Notes: generated by a model not told the origin, from the sequence alone. 64,000 bases of DNA from an uncultured Ignavibacteria bacterium (GCA_913061095.1 CAJXVM010000002.1:270334-334333); one strand, 5' to 3'; counted from the first letter of the stretch, positions 46,387 through 55,858 are shown. Made by a program: numbers and translations.

Positions 46387-48477
46387 TCACCTCACCACCT
46401 GAAACTTCCGGTCGACGGTCTCTCCATCGAAGCTCAGCGCGCAGAAATAGGTGCCGGGGAGGAGTCCGTCGGCGCTGACCGTGTGCCAGTACATGCCCGC
46501 CTGCACGCGCCGGTCGAATTCAATGCGCAGGGCGCGGCCGAGGACGTCGTAAATCACCATGCGGGCCCGGCCTTCGCGGGGAACGGACCAGGCGAACACC
46601 GTACTGGATGCAGCGGGATTCGGCGCATTGAGCTGCAGGGTGAATGACGGCTGAAGGTACGCATCCGAGAGCACGCGATAGGATGACCGCGCCACGCCGG
46701 AACCGGTCGCGGCGTAGAGATAACCGTCACCGCCGGCATGGAGGTCGAAGATTTCCCGGGATTTCAGTCCTTCGCTGTACGCGCTCCATGTCGCGCCGCC
46801 GTCGCGGGATTCGAACACGCCGTGCTCGCGGGTCGCGGCAAAGCAGTACGCGGCATCCGGCGCGACGATACCGGTGATCCATTCACCGTTGAGTCCGCCA
46901 TGCTCCCACGACATCCCGTCATCGTCGCTGAAGTATATGCCGTCCCCGACCGTCCCGGCAAAGACCCGGCCGGACGCGTTTTCCTCCAGCGTCATCACCG
47001 CGTACCAGGAGGGACGGGACAGACGCCAGTGCATCAGATCCGCGCTCCCGAAATAAACCCCCTCCTCTCCGGCGATGACAATGTCTCCGCCGAAGCGTTC
47101 ATGAATGGCCTCGATGTTGAACGTCTGCAATGAGGAAACATCCTCCCAGCTTTCCCCCATGTCCGTGCTGAGATACAGGCCGGATGTCCCGCCCGCGAGC
47201 AGGTGTCCGTCGCGCACCTGCGCAAGGACATTGATCCCGGTCTCCCCCAGCGGCAGCGCGCGCCAGCGTTTTCCGCCGTCGGTGGATTTGCGGATTGAAT
47301 CTCCGCTGAATGCGGCGATGATCGAGCCGTCGGAAGGAAGACAGAGGTCATTCACAGGATGCGCGAAGGTGTGCTGCAGATTCCATGAGGACGGGTCGTT
47401 CGCAGTGTGCAATGCCGTCTGGAGCGGCAGGAACGTGAGCAGCGATCCGTCCCGCCTTTGTCGGACGAGATTCACGAGAGCGTTGTTGAGTCCGGCGGGA
47501 TCGGTAAACCACTCATCCCGCACTGCGTCGAGCCGGAGGAAACCGTGAGTGGTATGCGCGAAGAAGATCACATCCGCGGAGAGACAGATGACATCGTCAA
47601 GCTTATAGGACCAGAATGACGGCAGCGGAACGCTGCTCCACGTCGCGCCGTGATCACGGGAAAGAAGCATTCCAACGTTTTGTTCGATGAGCATCACGTC
47701 ACCGCGATCGCTCGATGAAAACCACGGCTGAAGATCCTCGAGCCAATTGCCGCGCGAAAGTGTGCGCACCCTATTCCATGTCACGCCGTCATCGGAGGAA
47801 TGCAGCAGCGCTCCATCCCGTCGCAGCGCGGGACACCAGGCGAGGCGGTTTCCTCCACCCGTGTCGAAGATATCCGGGGATCTGTATGTAACAGGACCCA
47901 CACTGATCTCACGGAAGAATTCCGTCGTGAATCCCGTATCCACAGGTGTAATACTCCTTTGTCCCGTCCAGATCGTTCCGTGCCGGTCTTCCGTCCAGAG
48001 AGCGGGATGCGCCACGCCTGAGAGTCCCTGAACCGGGATTCGGTAGACCTCCCACGTCAAGCCGTCATCGGACGAATGCATGATCGTCGGGTGCTCGATG
48101 GTGATCGTGAACAGCAGTCCGCTGCTGTGTTCGAACAGCGGCATGGTGGGATAGGCGAGGACTTCTTCCCACGTTGCGCCGTCGTCGGAGGATCTCCACA
48201 GGCCCCCACCCATGCTCACGAGGAGACTGCCGGCTGCCGAGCAATGGATGCTGTGGACGTCGCGTTCTGCAAGCGCGAATCGCACCCAGTGCTCCCCCGC
48301 ATCAGGCGATCGGAAAACGCCGAGCGGCGTCGCTGCGAAGAGGACACCATCGGTACGACGAAACAGGTCATGGATCGTGCCTCCGGCAGGACCAAGATCA
48401 TTCTCCCAGAACACCTGCGCCGGCGCAGTGGAAACACAAAGAAAAAGGATCTGAAGAATCCGGATCAGGAAGCGCAT
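46387..48477 (-). CDS. T9SS-sorted BNR/YCF48-type beta-propeller protein
   Basis: 696 residues with a signal peptide (MRFLIRILQILFLCVSTAPAQ). About ten BNR-like blades with Asp-box motifs such as SPDAGEHWVRF, SSDDGATWEEV, STDGGKRWRAL, SDDDGMSWEHG and SRDGGATWSAY. The tail (LNAPNPAASSTVFAW, MVIYDVLGRALRI, LPGTYFCALSF) is a T9SS type A sorting domain. Sialidase activity is not implied: no catalytic residues are recognisable. Surface-exposed; function unknown. Confidence 0.85.
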   Translation of the reverse strand: MRFLIRILQILFLCVSTAPAQVFWENDLGPAGGTIHDLFRRTDGVLFAATPLGVFRSPDAGEHWVRFALAERDVHSIHCSAAGSLLVSMGGGLWRSSDDGATWEEVLAYPTMPLFEHSSGLLFTITIEHPTIMHSSDDGLTWEVYRIPVQGLSGVAHPALWTEDRHGTIWTGQRSITPVDTGFTTEFFREISVGPVTYRSPDIFDTGGGNRLAWCPALRRDGALLHSSDDGVTWNRVRTLSRGNWLEDLQPWFSSSDRGDVMLIEQNVGMLLSRDHGATWSSVPLPSFWSYKLDDVICLSADVIFFAHTTHGFLRLDAVRDEWFTDPAGLNNALVNLVRQRRDGSLLTFLPLQTALHTANDPSSWNLQHTFAHPVNDLCLPSDGSIIAAFSGDSIRKSTDGGKRWRALPLGETGINVLAQVRDGHLLAGGTSGLYLSTDMGESWEDVSSLQTFNIEAIHERFGGDIVIAGEEGVYFGSADLMHWRLSRPSWYAVMTLEENASGRVFAGTVGDGIYFSDDDGMSWEHGGLNGEWITGIVAPDAAYCFAATREHGVFESRDGGATWSAYSEGLKSREIFDLHAGGDGYLYAATGSGVARSSYRVLSDAYLQPSFTLQLNAPNPAASSTVFAWSVPREGRARMVIYDVLGRALRIEFDRRVQAGMYWHTVSADGLLPGTYFCALSFDGETVDRKFQVVR

Positions 48478-48615
48478 ACACCCCTCCGTGTGCTATGTCA
48501 TGTAACGGGCTGTATGGTAGACACGGATACGGATGTCCGGTTACAGGACAAACTGATTCACTGCCGTTGGCCAGTAGCATCTTCAAGAGTGGTTCGATGA
48601 CCAATCCCTCGATAC

Positions 48616-48644
48616 GTCCGCCCTTCGACAGGCTCAGGACGGAC
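48616..48644. repeat. Short imperfect palindrome (CCTTCGACAGGCTCAGG-type)
   Basis: GTCCGCCCT at 48616-48624 pairs with AGGACGGAC at 48636-48644 with one mismatch, around TCGACAGGCTC. This CTTCGACAGGCTCAGG word is a known dispersed intergenic motif in many bacterial genomes. It lies in the 195-bp gap between two minus-strand genes; no gene is seen in the gap. Confidence 0.55.
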
Positions 48645-48672
48645 TACTCGGGATGACGGACATATTCGATCC

Positions 48673-50022
48673 TCACCGTCCCACCACCGGCAGCGTCACG
48701 TACGCCGCCCGCTCCGCGGCTTCGCCGACAAGTGTCCCCTGCACGACGCCCTTCTCGATGCGGTCCAGCCGCACGGGCAGGAGCTGATTGTCCAGTCCGG
48801 GGGCGTAGGGCACGGCGACGCGGACGTAATTCCCCGTGAAGCCGCTGATCATGCCGTCGTCGTCGGGCTTCTCGAGCAGCACGTCGAGCGTGCGGCCGAG
48901 CTGGGACTGGTAAAACGCGCGCCGCTTCTTCTGCGAGAGCGTGCGCAGCATGCGTCCCCGGCGCGTGCGGTCCTCGGGCGCCACCTGCTCGGGCAGATCC
49001 AGCGCATCGGTGCCCGGCCGCTCGGAATAGGTGAAGACGTGCAGGTACTCGAACGGGATGTCGACGAGAAAGCGGTACGCCTCCTCGAAGCGCTCCTCGG
49101 TTTCGCCCGGCGAACCGACGATGACGTCGATGCCGATGCCGCAGTCGGGCACGGCGTCGAGCAGCGTGTCAATGCGCTCGCGGAAGCGCCGCGTGTTGTA
49201 GCGTCGCCGCATCACGCGCAGCACGCCATCGCTGCCGGACTGCAGCGGGATGTGAAAATGATTGCACATGCGGTCGGACTCCGCGGTCAGCCGGATGATG
49301 TCGTCGGTCAGCAGGTTCGGCTCGATACTGCTGATGCGCATCCGGAAATCGCCGTCCAGTTCGTGCATCGCGATGAGCAGGTCGTACAGCGACTCGTCGG
49401 TGCCGCTGCCGTAGTCGCCGACGTTGACGCCGCTGAGCACGATCTCCCTGAATCCCTGCGCGAGGATGCCGCGCGCGTGTTCGAGCGTTCGTTCGATGCT
49501 CTCGCTGCGGCTGCCGCCCCGCGCCATGGGAATCGTGCAGAACGAACAGCTGTAGTCGCAGCCGTCCTGCACCTTGAGGAAGGAACGCGTGCGGTCGCCC
49601 GGATCCGCCGCGGCGGCCGGACCGAACTCCTCCACATCGTCCACTTCCCCGACATGGATGTGCGGACCGTTTTTCCGCAGATCCGCATCGATGTATTCCA
49701 TCAGGCGGAATTTCTCGCGCGTGCCGAGCACGAGGTCTACGCCCTCGATGGAGGCGAGTTCCTCGGCCCGCAGCTGCGCCGAGCAGCCGACGACGACCAC
49801 GTAGGCATGCGGCGACCGCCGCAGCGCCTGCCGCACATGCTTGCGCGCCTCGGCATCCGCCTTCGAGGTCACCGAACAGGTGTTGATCAGCACGACGTCG
49901 CTTTCATCCCTGAAATCCACGACGTTGTAGCCCGCGTCGGTGAACTGCTGCCGCAGCGTCACCGTCTCGGTGTAGTTGAGCTTGCAGCCCATGGTATGGA
50001 ATGACACGCGCTTCATATCCAT
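48673..50022 (-). CDS. mtaB: tRNA t6A37 methylthiotransferase MtaB
   Basis: 449 residues. N-terminal UPF0004 domain with cluster Cys residues (TMGCKLNYTET, LINTCSVTSKAD, VVGCSAQL), radical-SAM domain with CxxxCxxC (DGCDYSCSFCTIPMARGGSR), and a C-terminal TRAM domain. It converts t6A to ms2t6A at position 37 of tRNAs reading ANN codons. The N-terminal MGCKLN rather than MGCQMN points to MtaB over MiaB. 127 bp downstream of the globin gene. Confidence 0.93.
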   Translation of the reverse strand: MDMKRVSFHTMGCKLNYTETVTLRQQFTDAGYNVVDFRDESDVVLINTCSVTSKADAEARKHVRQALRRSPHAYVVVVGCSAQLRAEELASIEGVDLVLGTREKFRLMEYIDADLRKNGPHIHVGEVDDVEEFGPAAAADPGDRTRSFLKVQDGCDYSCSFCTIPMARGGSRSESIERTLEHARGILAQGFREIVLSGVNVGDYGSGTDESLYDLLIAMHELDGDFRMRISSIEPNLLTDDIIRLTAESDRMCNHFHIPLQSGSDGVLRVMRRRYNTRRFRERIDTLLDAVPDCGIGIDVIVGSPGETEERFEEAYRFLVDIPFEYLHVFTYSERPGTDALDLPEQVAPEDRTRRGRMLRTLSQKKRRAFYQSQLGRTLDVLLEKPDDDGMISGFTGNYVRVAVPYAPGLDNQLLPVRLDRIEKGVVQGTLVGEAAERAAYVTLPVVGR

Positions 50023-50149
50023 GTAAAAAAGGAAATTTTTTCCGGAATGGAAAGTCGCTTCGCGCGTATCGCTCTCTGATGTCGCGATGGGCGGCCGGCC
50101 GATGCTGCCGCGTTACCGGCGGATGATCCCGTCGGTGGCGCGCCCCGCC

Positions 50150-50536
50150 TCACTGATGCATGATCTGCTCCTTGAGCGACCAGACGATGGCGAGCACTTC
50201 GCCCTTTGTCGTTTCATCGATGCCGTGCCGGTCGAGGATGAGCATGATATCGTCGGTCGCGTGCATGTATTCCTCTTCGCTGATATTCATGCCGCGATGT
50301 GCCTCCGGCATCTCCTTGCCGGTGTACGTTTCAGGTCCGCCCGAGCCCATCCCGAAAAACTCGCAGAGATGCCCCTTGATCACAGCCAGCTCCTCCGGCC
50401 GCTCCCGGTACGGCAGGAAGCGGGTGGCGATCGCCGGATTTTCCATGTGCCGGTCAACGATGTCGTCGACGAGTTTCGAAATGCCTTCCTTCCCTCCGAG
50501 ACGCTCGTACAGCGAAGTCTGTGTGGTGGTTTCCAT
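50150..50536 (-). CDS. Group I truncated haemoglobin
   Basis: 128 residues, the usual trHbN size. Landmarks: SLYERLGGKEGISKLVDDIV, the B/E-helix segment FLPYRERPEEL, FFGMGSGGPETYTGKEM, and proximal His in MPEAHRGMNIS. These proteins bind O2/NO and serve in NO detoxification or O2 delivery. The start has AAAGGA upstream. A DUF4242-cyclase-AraC regulator is the next gene upstream, 265 bp away, and may be its regulator (inference). Confidence 0.92.
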   Translation of the reverse strand: METTTQTSLYERLGGKEGISKLVDDIVDRHMENPAIATRFLPYRERPEELAVIKGHLCEFFGMGSGGPETYTGKEMPEAHRGMNISEEEYMHATDDIMLILDRHGIDETTKGEVLAIVWSLKEQIMHQ

Positions 50537-50801
50537 TGCTCTATCCTTTCGGAAACTGAAAAAACATGTGACGATGTCCGTGATGGACTGTAAACAATGT
50601 ACCGTCCCCGTCGGAAGCGGTCTAACACGGATCGTTCAAATGTTTGTACTTCTGGATCAGGAATGGAATGTGTGTTCGGATGTGATCAGGATGACGGGAA
50701 GCAGCAAATCGCGGGGAGGCGACGGAGGATTGGATGAGTGACAGGTTGTGACGGAACAGGGGATGATGCCGGCGCTGATGCGGAGCATCCGGATGGGACG
50801 C

Positions 50802-51914
50802 TCAGGAGACGGCGCCGGCGTACTCGGAGGGCAGAAGGCCGTAGCGGCGTTTGAAACATTTCGAAAAATACGAGAGGCTGCTGAACCCGGCCTCGTAGGC
50901 GGTTTCGGAAATCGTCCCGTAGCGATCCTCGATCAGTTCGACCGCCCTGCGCAGGCGGTATTCGCGGATGAACTCGGCGGGACCGTATCCCGTCAATGCG
51001 GATATCTTGCGGTAGGCCTGGGATTTGCTCAGTCCGAGGGCACGGCTGTAGTCGGCGACGCTCAGGTCGGGCTGCTGCCACAGCGATTCCAGCACATCCA
51101 TCAGCAGATGAAGCATCCGTTCATCCTCCGTCGTAAGGCAGGCCGTCGCGTCGTGCTGTCCCTCAGCGGAAAACCCCGCCTCCAGAAACTCCTTCATCGA
51201 AGGTGAGAGCAGGATTTTTCCTTCCGGCGCAATTTCACTCAGCCGCCGCGCGGATCGCATGGTGTCGCTGAACAGCGCGGCATCGCGGCTCAGCGGCTGT
51301 CCGACACTGATGCCGATGCTCGCACAGAATGTGCGTGCCGCCGCACCCGGCGACGTGTCACGGCCGCTGCGGAGAATTTCGAGTCCGCAATCGATGGCAC
51401 GGCCGGGATCGGCAAACGAGGCGAGTCCACCCCGCCCCGACCACTCCACGACCCCGCCTCCGAAGCGGCGCAGCAGTGCGAGCATGGATGTGCGCAACTC
51501 CACGCCGCGCGTGAGCGGATGCGCATCGGCGGGAAACCGTCTGCCGCAGGCATTACGCAGATCGATCGCAAGCACCGCACGCAGCGCCGGTTCATCGATG
51601 GGTCTCTCTTCCGCTCCCTTGTCCTTCGGAGGCCGCGGATCACGGATACGGCCGAGAAAGGATTCGACGACATTGCTCTGCACCTCGATGATCTCATGCG
51701 GCACGAGTCCATGTGCGGAACCATGCATGTCCCTCACAGCCTGTTCGCTCGGTGCTTCAATCAGGCAGAACGCCATCCCGCGCTGTTCGTCGAACCAGTA
51801 GGTGATCGCCCGGCAGTCGAAATCGTCCTGGATGCGCAGATCCTGCTGATGCGCGTGCGCAACGTCGGCGGCGGTCGCGCCGGGGATATCGTGACGGTCC
51901 ATGTACAGCGGCAT
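50802..51914 (-). CDS. Three-domain regulator: DUF4242 + degenerate class III cyclase-like + AraC HTH
   Basis: 370 residues. Residues 1-~80 are a DUF4242 (SCO4226-type nickel-binding) ferredoxin-like domain: MPLYMDRHD, TYWFDEQRGMAFCLIEAP, HGLVPHEIIEV. Residues ~108-250 resemble an adenylate/guanylate cyclase domain (RAVLAIDLRN, WSGRGGLASFADPGRAIDCG, ASIGISVGQPL) but metal-binding Asp and other catalytic residues are not all evident. Residues ~265-370 are an AraC-type double HTH (YSRALGLSKSQAYRKISALT, ISETAYEAGFSSLSYFSKCF). It probably binds DNA in response to a small ligand or metal. The globin gene downstream is a candidate target. Confidence 0.82.
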   Translation of the reverse strand: MPLYMDRHDIPGATAADVAHAHQQDLRIQDDFDCRAITYWFDEQRGMAFCLIEAPSEQAVRDMHGSAHGLVPHEIIEVQSNVVESFLGRIRDPRPPKDKGAEERPIDEPALRAVLAIDLRNACGRRFPADAHPLTRGVELRTSMLALLRRFGGGVVEWSGRGGLASFADPGRAIDCGLEILRSGRDTSPGAAARTFCASIGISVGQPLSRDAALFSDTMRSARRLSEIAPEGKILLSPSMKEFLEAGFSAEGQHDATACLTTEDERMLHLLMDVLESLWQQPDLSVADYSRALGLSKSQAYRKISALTGYGPAEFIREYRLRRAVELIEDRYGTISETAYEAGFSSLSYFSKCFKRRYGLLPSEYAGAVS

Positions 51915-52172
51915 ACCAGGCTCCTGTGATGAATCGGAGGATCGACGTCCATGACGTATCGGCCGGAGGAATCATCATGCAGGCAGGGATGCCTGTGACC
52001 GGTTTCCGGATCGTTGCTTCGTCATGCTGTCGACGGGATGTATATCCCAAGGTAACATTTACGCTATTGCTTCTCAACTTTATCTTATTTGCAGGATGCC
52101 GGGAAGGCATGTCGGAAGAAACGCTGTGTGGGAATGGACCGTGGACGATCGTCCGCTCTTCCCGGGATCTCA

Positions 52173-52916
52173 TCAATTCGTCAGGACGAACGTCACGCGC
52201 ACAGCGGCGCGGATGCCGATCTTGCCCAGCGCAACCGTGCCGGTGATGTCACCACCGGAGGATATGTTCTGCATGACATTCTGCGACATGCCGGACGAAC
52301 GGCCGCGACCCCAGCCGGACCAGTATCCCCACGGCGATCCCATATGCTGCTCGGATATCTGCAGCGGCCGGGCGATGCGCTGTCCCAGCGCGGCAGCCAT
52401 TTTTTCAGCCTTCTCCCGTGCGGCGGCAAGCGCCATTTCGCGCGCCCGCTCGCGATGCGTCTTCAGTTCCGTCGTCTGAAAATCGATGCCGTGGATGTAA
52501 TTCACCCCGGCATCCAGCACTTCCGAAACCAGTTCGTCGACACGCGCGGGATCGGTGATCGTGACCGCGATGCTGTTGCGCACGAAGTACCCGAGGAAAT
52601 CCTCCTTGCCAAAGCCGTTGCGGTAGCGCGGCTCGATGGAGAGGTGATCGGTCTGGATGTCCTTGTCCTTGACGCCCATCCGCCGGATATCGGATATCGC
52701 GTCGCGCAGGATGTCACCGTTCTCATCCTTCGCGTCGTCCATTTCCATGGCATGTGTTTCGATGCCGAATGTGATGACGATTTTGTCGGGCACGACGTTG
52801 ACCAGCGCCTCGCCGGTCACGGAGATATGCGGAATCTCGAGGTCCGAGCCCCCGCGCTGGGCGTATACGGATACGCTCAGCATCATGGCGAGCAATGTGA
52901 GAATGAATGTCTTCAT
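52173..52916 (-). CDS. SIMPL (DUF541) domain periplasmic protein
   Basis: 247 residues with a signal peptide (MKTFILTLLAMMLSVSVYAQ). The SIMPL domain follows: ISVTGEALVNVVPDKIVITFGI, IQTDHLSIEPRY, GYFVRNSIAVTITD, and AREMALAAAREKAEKMA. The family is linked to oxidative-stress tolerance and outer-membrane integrity in a few bacteria; biochemical role unknown. A Gly/Trp-rich segment (YWSGWGRGRSSG) precedes the last strand. 33 bp after the ligase gene and probably last in that operon. Confidence 0.88.
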   Translation of the reverse strand: MKTFILTLLAMMLSVSVYAQRGGSDLEIPHISVTGEALVNVVPDKIVITFGIETHAMEMDDAKDENGDILRDAISDIRRMGVKDKDIQTDHLSIEPRYRNGFGKEDFLGYFVRNSIAVTITDPARVDELVSEVLDAGVNYIHGIDFQTTELKTHRERAREMALAAAREKAEKMAAALGQRIARPLQISEQHMGSPWGYWSGWGRGRSSGMSQNVMQNISSGGDITGTVALGKIGIRAAVRVTFVLTN

Positions 52917-52949
52917 GAGTTCTCCGATGTGTATCTGAGTTGACTCCCC

Positions 52950-53945
52950 TCATCCCTCCCGCCGAACATCCCTCGCGGACTTGTCCCGCCGAAGCCCCTT
53001 GAAGCGCGGATGGCGGAGGCGTCCGTCGCGCGTCCATTCGGTGAAGGCGACTTCGCCGACGAGTTTCGGCGTCGCGAAATGCACGCCCTTCGTGGGAACG
53101 TCGCCGCGGTCGAAGGGACTGCTGTCGCGCTCTATGCGCTCGAGCCGCCCGTGCAGATTGCGCAGCGTCTCGTCGTCGAAGCCGGTGCCGACCTCGCCGG
53201 CATACACCAGGTCGCCGTCGCTGTAATAGCCCAGCAGCAGCGCACCGAAGCCGATGCGCGACCCCTTCGGATCGGTCCACCCACAGATGATCAGCTCCTG
53301 GCGGTTCTCGCATTTGAACTTCAGCCACTTCTTCGAGCGGCTGTGCACGTACGGCGCGTCGGCACGCTTGGCGATCAGTCCCTCCCACCCCTTGCGGCAG
53401 GCCTCCTCGAAATACGTCTCGCCCTCGGTGTTGCGATGCGGCGTGAAGCGCAGCGGCTCCTTCCAGTCCACCGCAGCCCGCAGCAGCATTTTGCGCTCGT
53501 GCTGCGCACAGCCGGTGACGTCGTGTCCGTCGACGTACATGCAGTCGAAGAGATAGTAGTAAATGCGCAGGTCGTCGTCCGCTTCGCCGCCGGACTGCAT
53601 GCGTCCCTGCAGCCGCTGGAAATCGCTGACGCCCTGGCTGTTGAACGCAACCACCTCCCCGTCGAGGATGCATCCCGCGGGAGCGTGGGCCTCGAGCGCA
53701 CGCACCACCTCGGGATAGTTCTCGCTGATGTCTTTTTCATTGCGGGACATCAGCCGCGCATCGCCGCCGGAATCCACGTAGGCAATGACGCGCTCGCCGT
53801 CGAGCTTGCGTTCGTATATCCAGTCCTCACTGGAGAAATGTTCATGCGTCAGTTTCGCGAGCATGGGATCCATCCACTCCGGCATGGAGGATTTCGCAGC
53901 AGCCTGACGTGCAACGTCGGAAAGCACATCGAGGAGATCAGCCAT
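52950..53945 (-). CDS. ATP-dependent DNA ligase (stand-alone)
   Basis: 331 residues. Adenylation domain with motif I YERKLDGERV (nucleophile Lys47), motif III YYYLFDCMYVDG, motif IV WEGLIAKR and motif V KKWLKFKC; then an OB-fold domain with GYYSDGDLVYAGEVGTGF and the RHPRFKGLRRDK end. It joins DNA nicks using ATP and resembles the ligase module of LigD, but has no polymerase or nuclease domain and no Ku gene nearby. The Met at 53945 is chosen; it overlaps the permease stop by 8 bases. Confidence 0.93.
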   Translation of the reverse strand: MADLLDVLSDVARQAAAKSSMPEWMDPMLAKLTHEHFSSEDWIYERKLDGERVIAYVDSGGDARLMSRNEKDISENYPEVVRALEAHAPAGCILDGEVVAFNSQGVSDFQRLQGRMQSGGEADDDLRIYYYLFDCMYVDGHDVTGCAQHERKMLLRAAVDWKEPLRFTPHRNTEGETYFEEACRKGWEGLIAKRADAPYVHSRSKKWLKFKCENRQELIICGWTDPKGSRIGFGALLLGYYSDGDLVYAGEVGTGFDDETLRNLHGRLERIERDSSPFDRGDVPTKGVHFATPKLVGEVAFTEWTRDGRLRHPRFKGLRRDKSARDVRREG

Positions 53946-55242
53946 GAAATTCCTCCCGCGTTTTTCGAAGGATGTACGGCCGCCCGAAAATGGCGAGCAG
54001 AACGAGGACGGCAAGAAATGCGAGTCCGGGCAGATTGTTCTGTGCCAGGCGGTACGTCAGCGCGATGGTTGCGGCGGATCCGGTGATCACACCGAAGCCG
54101 GTGATCACACGGTGCCCCGCGCGTTCGATCCAGGCGAGGGCGCAGACGACGGAGAAGGTAAAGAGGAATGCGAGACTGGCGGCTTCAACCAGCATGGTGA
54201 TCGTGCCGACTGCGGCGAGAACGGCCGCGAGCACTCCCAGCACGACGACCGAGCGTCCGGGCACACCGGCGCGGTTGCGGTGTTCGAATACATGGGGAAG
54301 CTCCCCCGCTTTTGCGACCTCATGCGAAAGCCGTGCCGTCGCGAACAGCGTTGAATTGATGGCCGATCCGGTGGAGAATGCCGCTGCGACGGTGACGGTC
54401 ACCAGTCCCGCAACGCCGAGCGCCTGGTGTCCCGCGATGGCGAGCGCGATCTCCTCGTGCGCGACCACGGCATCGGCGCCGATGAGCATCGCGGTGCCGA
54501 GTGCGACGACAACATAGATGACGATGACGGAGACGATCGCGGTCAGCACCGCGCGGGGCAACGTCTTCCGCGGATGTGCGATATCGTCATAGTCGTAGGT
54601 AAGGAGCTGGAATCCTTCATAGGCCATGAACACGGACGCCGCGCCGAAGAGGGCGGCACCGATGCCGGCATCCTCCACGCCCTTCGAGAGCATGGGGGGA
54701 TTCCACTGCGCGAGTCCCCAGCCGGCGAGCGCGAGAAGGACGGCAACCTTGACCCAGACGAGAACGATCTCGACACCGCTCGCCTCGCCCGCGCCCATGA
54801 GGTTGATGCCGATGAACACCGCGATGATGGCCACCGCGGCGAAGCGGGCGAACCACGGACCGAGTCCGACCACATGGCCGAGATACTGTCCGAACGTGAA
54901 TGCGTACACGGCGTTGGTGAGTACATAGCCGATGATGAGCACCCATGACAGGCTGCCGGCGAATCCCCGCGCGTTGATCTCGCGCAGGAAGGTGAACGCC
55001 CCGCCGCCTTCGTCGAAGGTGTGGGCGAGGCGCACGTAGCTGTAGCCGGTGGCGAGGGCGATGAGTCCCGCGAGCAGGAAACTCAACCATGCCCACGATC
55101 CCGCGACGGCGATGACCACGCCGAGCGTGGAAAAAATTCCGCCGCCGACCATGCCGCCCACGGCCATCGACCACGTGGCGTTGAAGCCGAGTTTCGGCTG
55201 ATCGGCGGAACGGGATTGTTTCATCGCAACGCTGTCAGGCAT
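53938..55242 (-). CDS. APC-superfamily amino acid permease
   Basis: 434 residues, about 12 membrane helices. The N-terminal MAVGGMVGGGIFSTLGVVIA is the conserved GxGIF helix 1; VFMAYEGFQLLTYDYDDIAHPRKTLP is the helix 6-to-loop region (cited here as FMAYEGFQ and ARNP-like DIAHPRKTLP). It imports or exchanges an amino acid or amine. It overlaps DUF2239 by 8 bases upstream and the DNA ligase by 8 bases downstream, so the three are likely translated as one unit. Confidence 0.88.
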   Translation of the reverse strand: MPDSVAMKQSRSADQPKLGFNATWSMAVGGMVGGGIFSTLGVVIAVAGSWAWLSFLLAGLIALATGYSYVRLAHTFDEGGGAFTFLREINARGFAGSLSWVLIIGYVLTNAVYAFTFGQYLGHVVGLGPWFARFAAVAIIAVFIGINLMGAGEASGVEIVLVWVKVAVLLALAGWGLAQWNPPMLSKGVEDAGIGAALFGAASVFMAYEGFQLLTYDYDDIAHPRKTLPRAVLTAIVSVIVIYVVVALGTAMLIGADAVVAHEEIALAIAGHQALGVAGLVTVTVAAAFSTGSAINSTLFATARLSHEVAKAGELPHVFEHRNRAGVPGRSVVVLGVLAAVLAAVGTITMLVEAASLAFLFTFSVVCALAWIERAGHRVITGFGVITGSAATIALTYRLAQNNLPGLAFLAVLVLLAIFGRPYILRKTREEFHG

Positions 55243-55858
55243 CGTTAGCGAGTGCCTCTTCTGCGAGCGTGCGCGCGTGGTCGCGGATATCGGCGGGCCA
55301 GTCGGCGGTCAGCGCGTGAAAACGCTCGCGGTCGCCGGCGAACAGCGCGCGCGTGACTTCCTCGTAACCGGGGAGGTCTCCCGCCACGCCGTTCATGAAT
55401 TTGTACGCGGCGTTCTGCGACGCACGGCGCGCGTCATCGCCGCGATTTTCCCTGCGGGCGATTTCGACCATCTTCCGCAGCGTGGCAGAGGCGCCGCCGG
55501 GCTGGGCGTTCAACCACTCCCAGTGGCGCGGGAGCAGTGTCACCTCGCGGGCGATCACGCCCAGCTTCGGACGGCCCGGTCCGCGGGTTTCGGCGCCATC
55601 GGCTTCATCCCCGACACGTGGATCCGCTGTTGCCGAAGGTTCATTCCTGTCCCTGATGCGGGCGATCACATCATCAATACTGCCGCGGAAATCGATTTCC
55701 ACCGGATCGCTGGTGACGGCATCGAAGATGAGTATCATGGATTCCACTCCGCGGTCGATGGCCTCCTTGACGCGGCGCGCGACCTCCTGGATCTCCCCCG
55801 CGGCAATACAGCGGTGTCCTTCAAACGCCACGCATCGCCGGTTTTCTGTTGTGTTCAT
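55235..55858 (-). CDS. DUF2239 family protein
   Basis: 207 residues. The family core is clear: GRPKLGVIAREVTLLPRHWE, LNAQPGGASATLRKMVE and NAAYKFMNGVAGDLPGYEE. N-terminal half is an alpha/beta segment (CVAFEGHRCIAAGEIQEV, FDAVTSDPVEIDFRG). RPKLG resembles a DNA-contacting arm and the LLPRHWEWL region could be HTH-like, but function is unknown. Start supported by AAGGA about 8 bp upstream. First gene of a coupled operon preceded by four palindromic boxes. Confidence 0.85.
   Translation of the reverse strand: MNTTENRRCVAFEGHRCIAAGEIQEVARRVKEAIDRGVESMILIFDAVTSDPVEIDFRGSIDDVIARIRDRNEPSATADPRVGDEADGAETRGPGRPKLGVIAREVTLLPRHWEWLNAQPGGASATLRKMVEIARRENRGDDARRASQNAAYKFMNGVAGDLPGYEEVTRALFAGDRERFHALTADWPADIRDHARTLAEEALANDA

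Noticed and set aside
46387..48477. Sialidase annotation for the BNR protein
   Set aside because: Asp-box blades alone are seen; the catalytic Arg triad and Tyr/Glu of sialidases are not recognisable.
51915..52172. Promoter of the AraC fusion gene (TTGAGA-N17-TACCTT on the minus strand near 52049-52077)
   Set aside because: Both boxes are weak matches and no other evidence supports them, so it was not listed as a feature; the 258-bp gap otherwise shows no gene.
52950..53945. LigD-type non-homologous end-joining locus
   Set aside because: Only the ligase module is present; no polymerase or nuclease domain and no Ku gene in the window.
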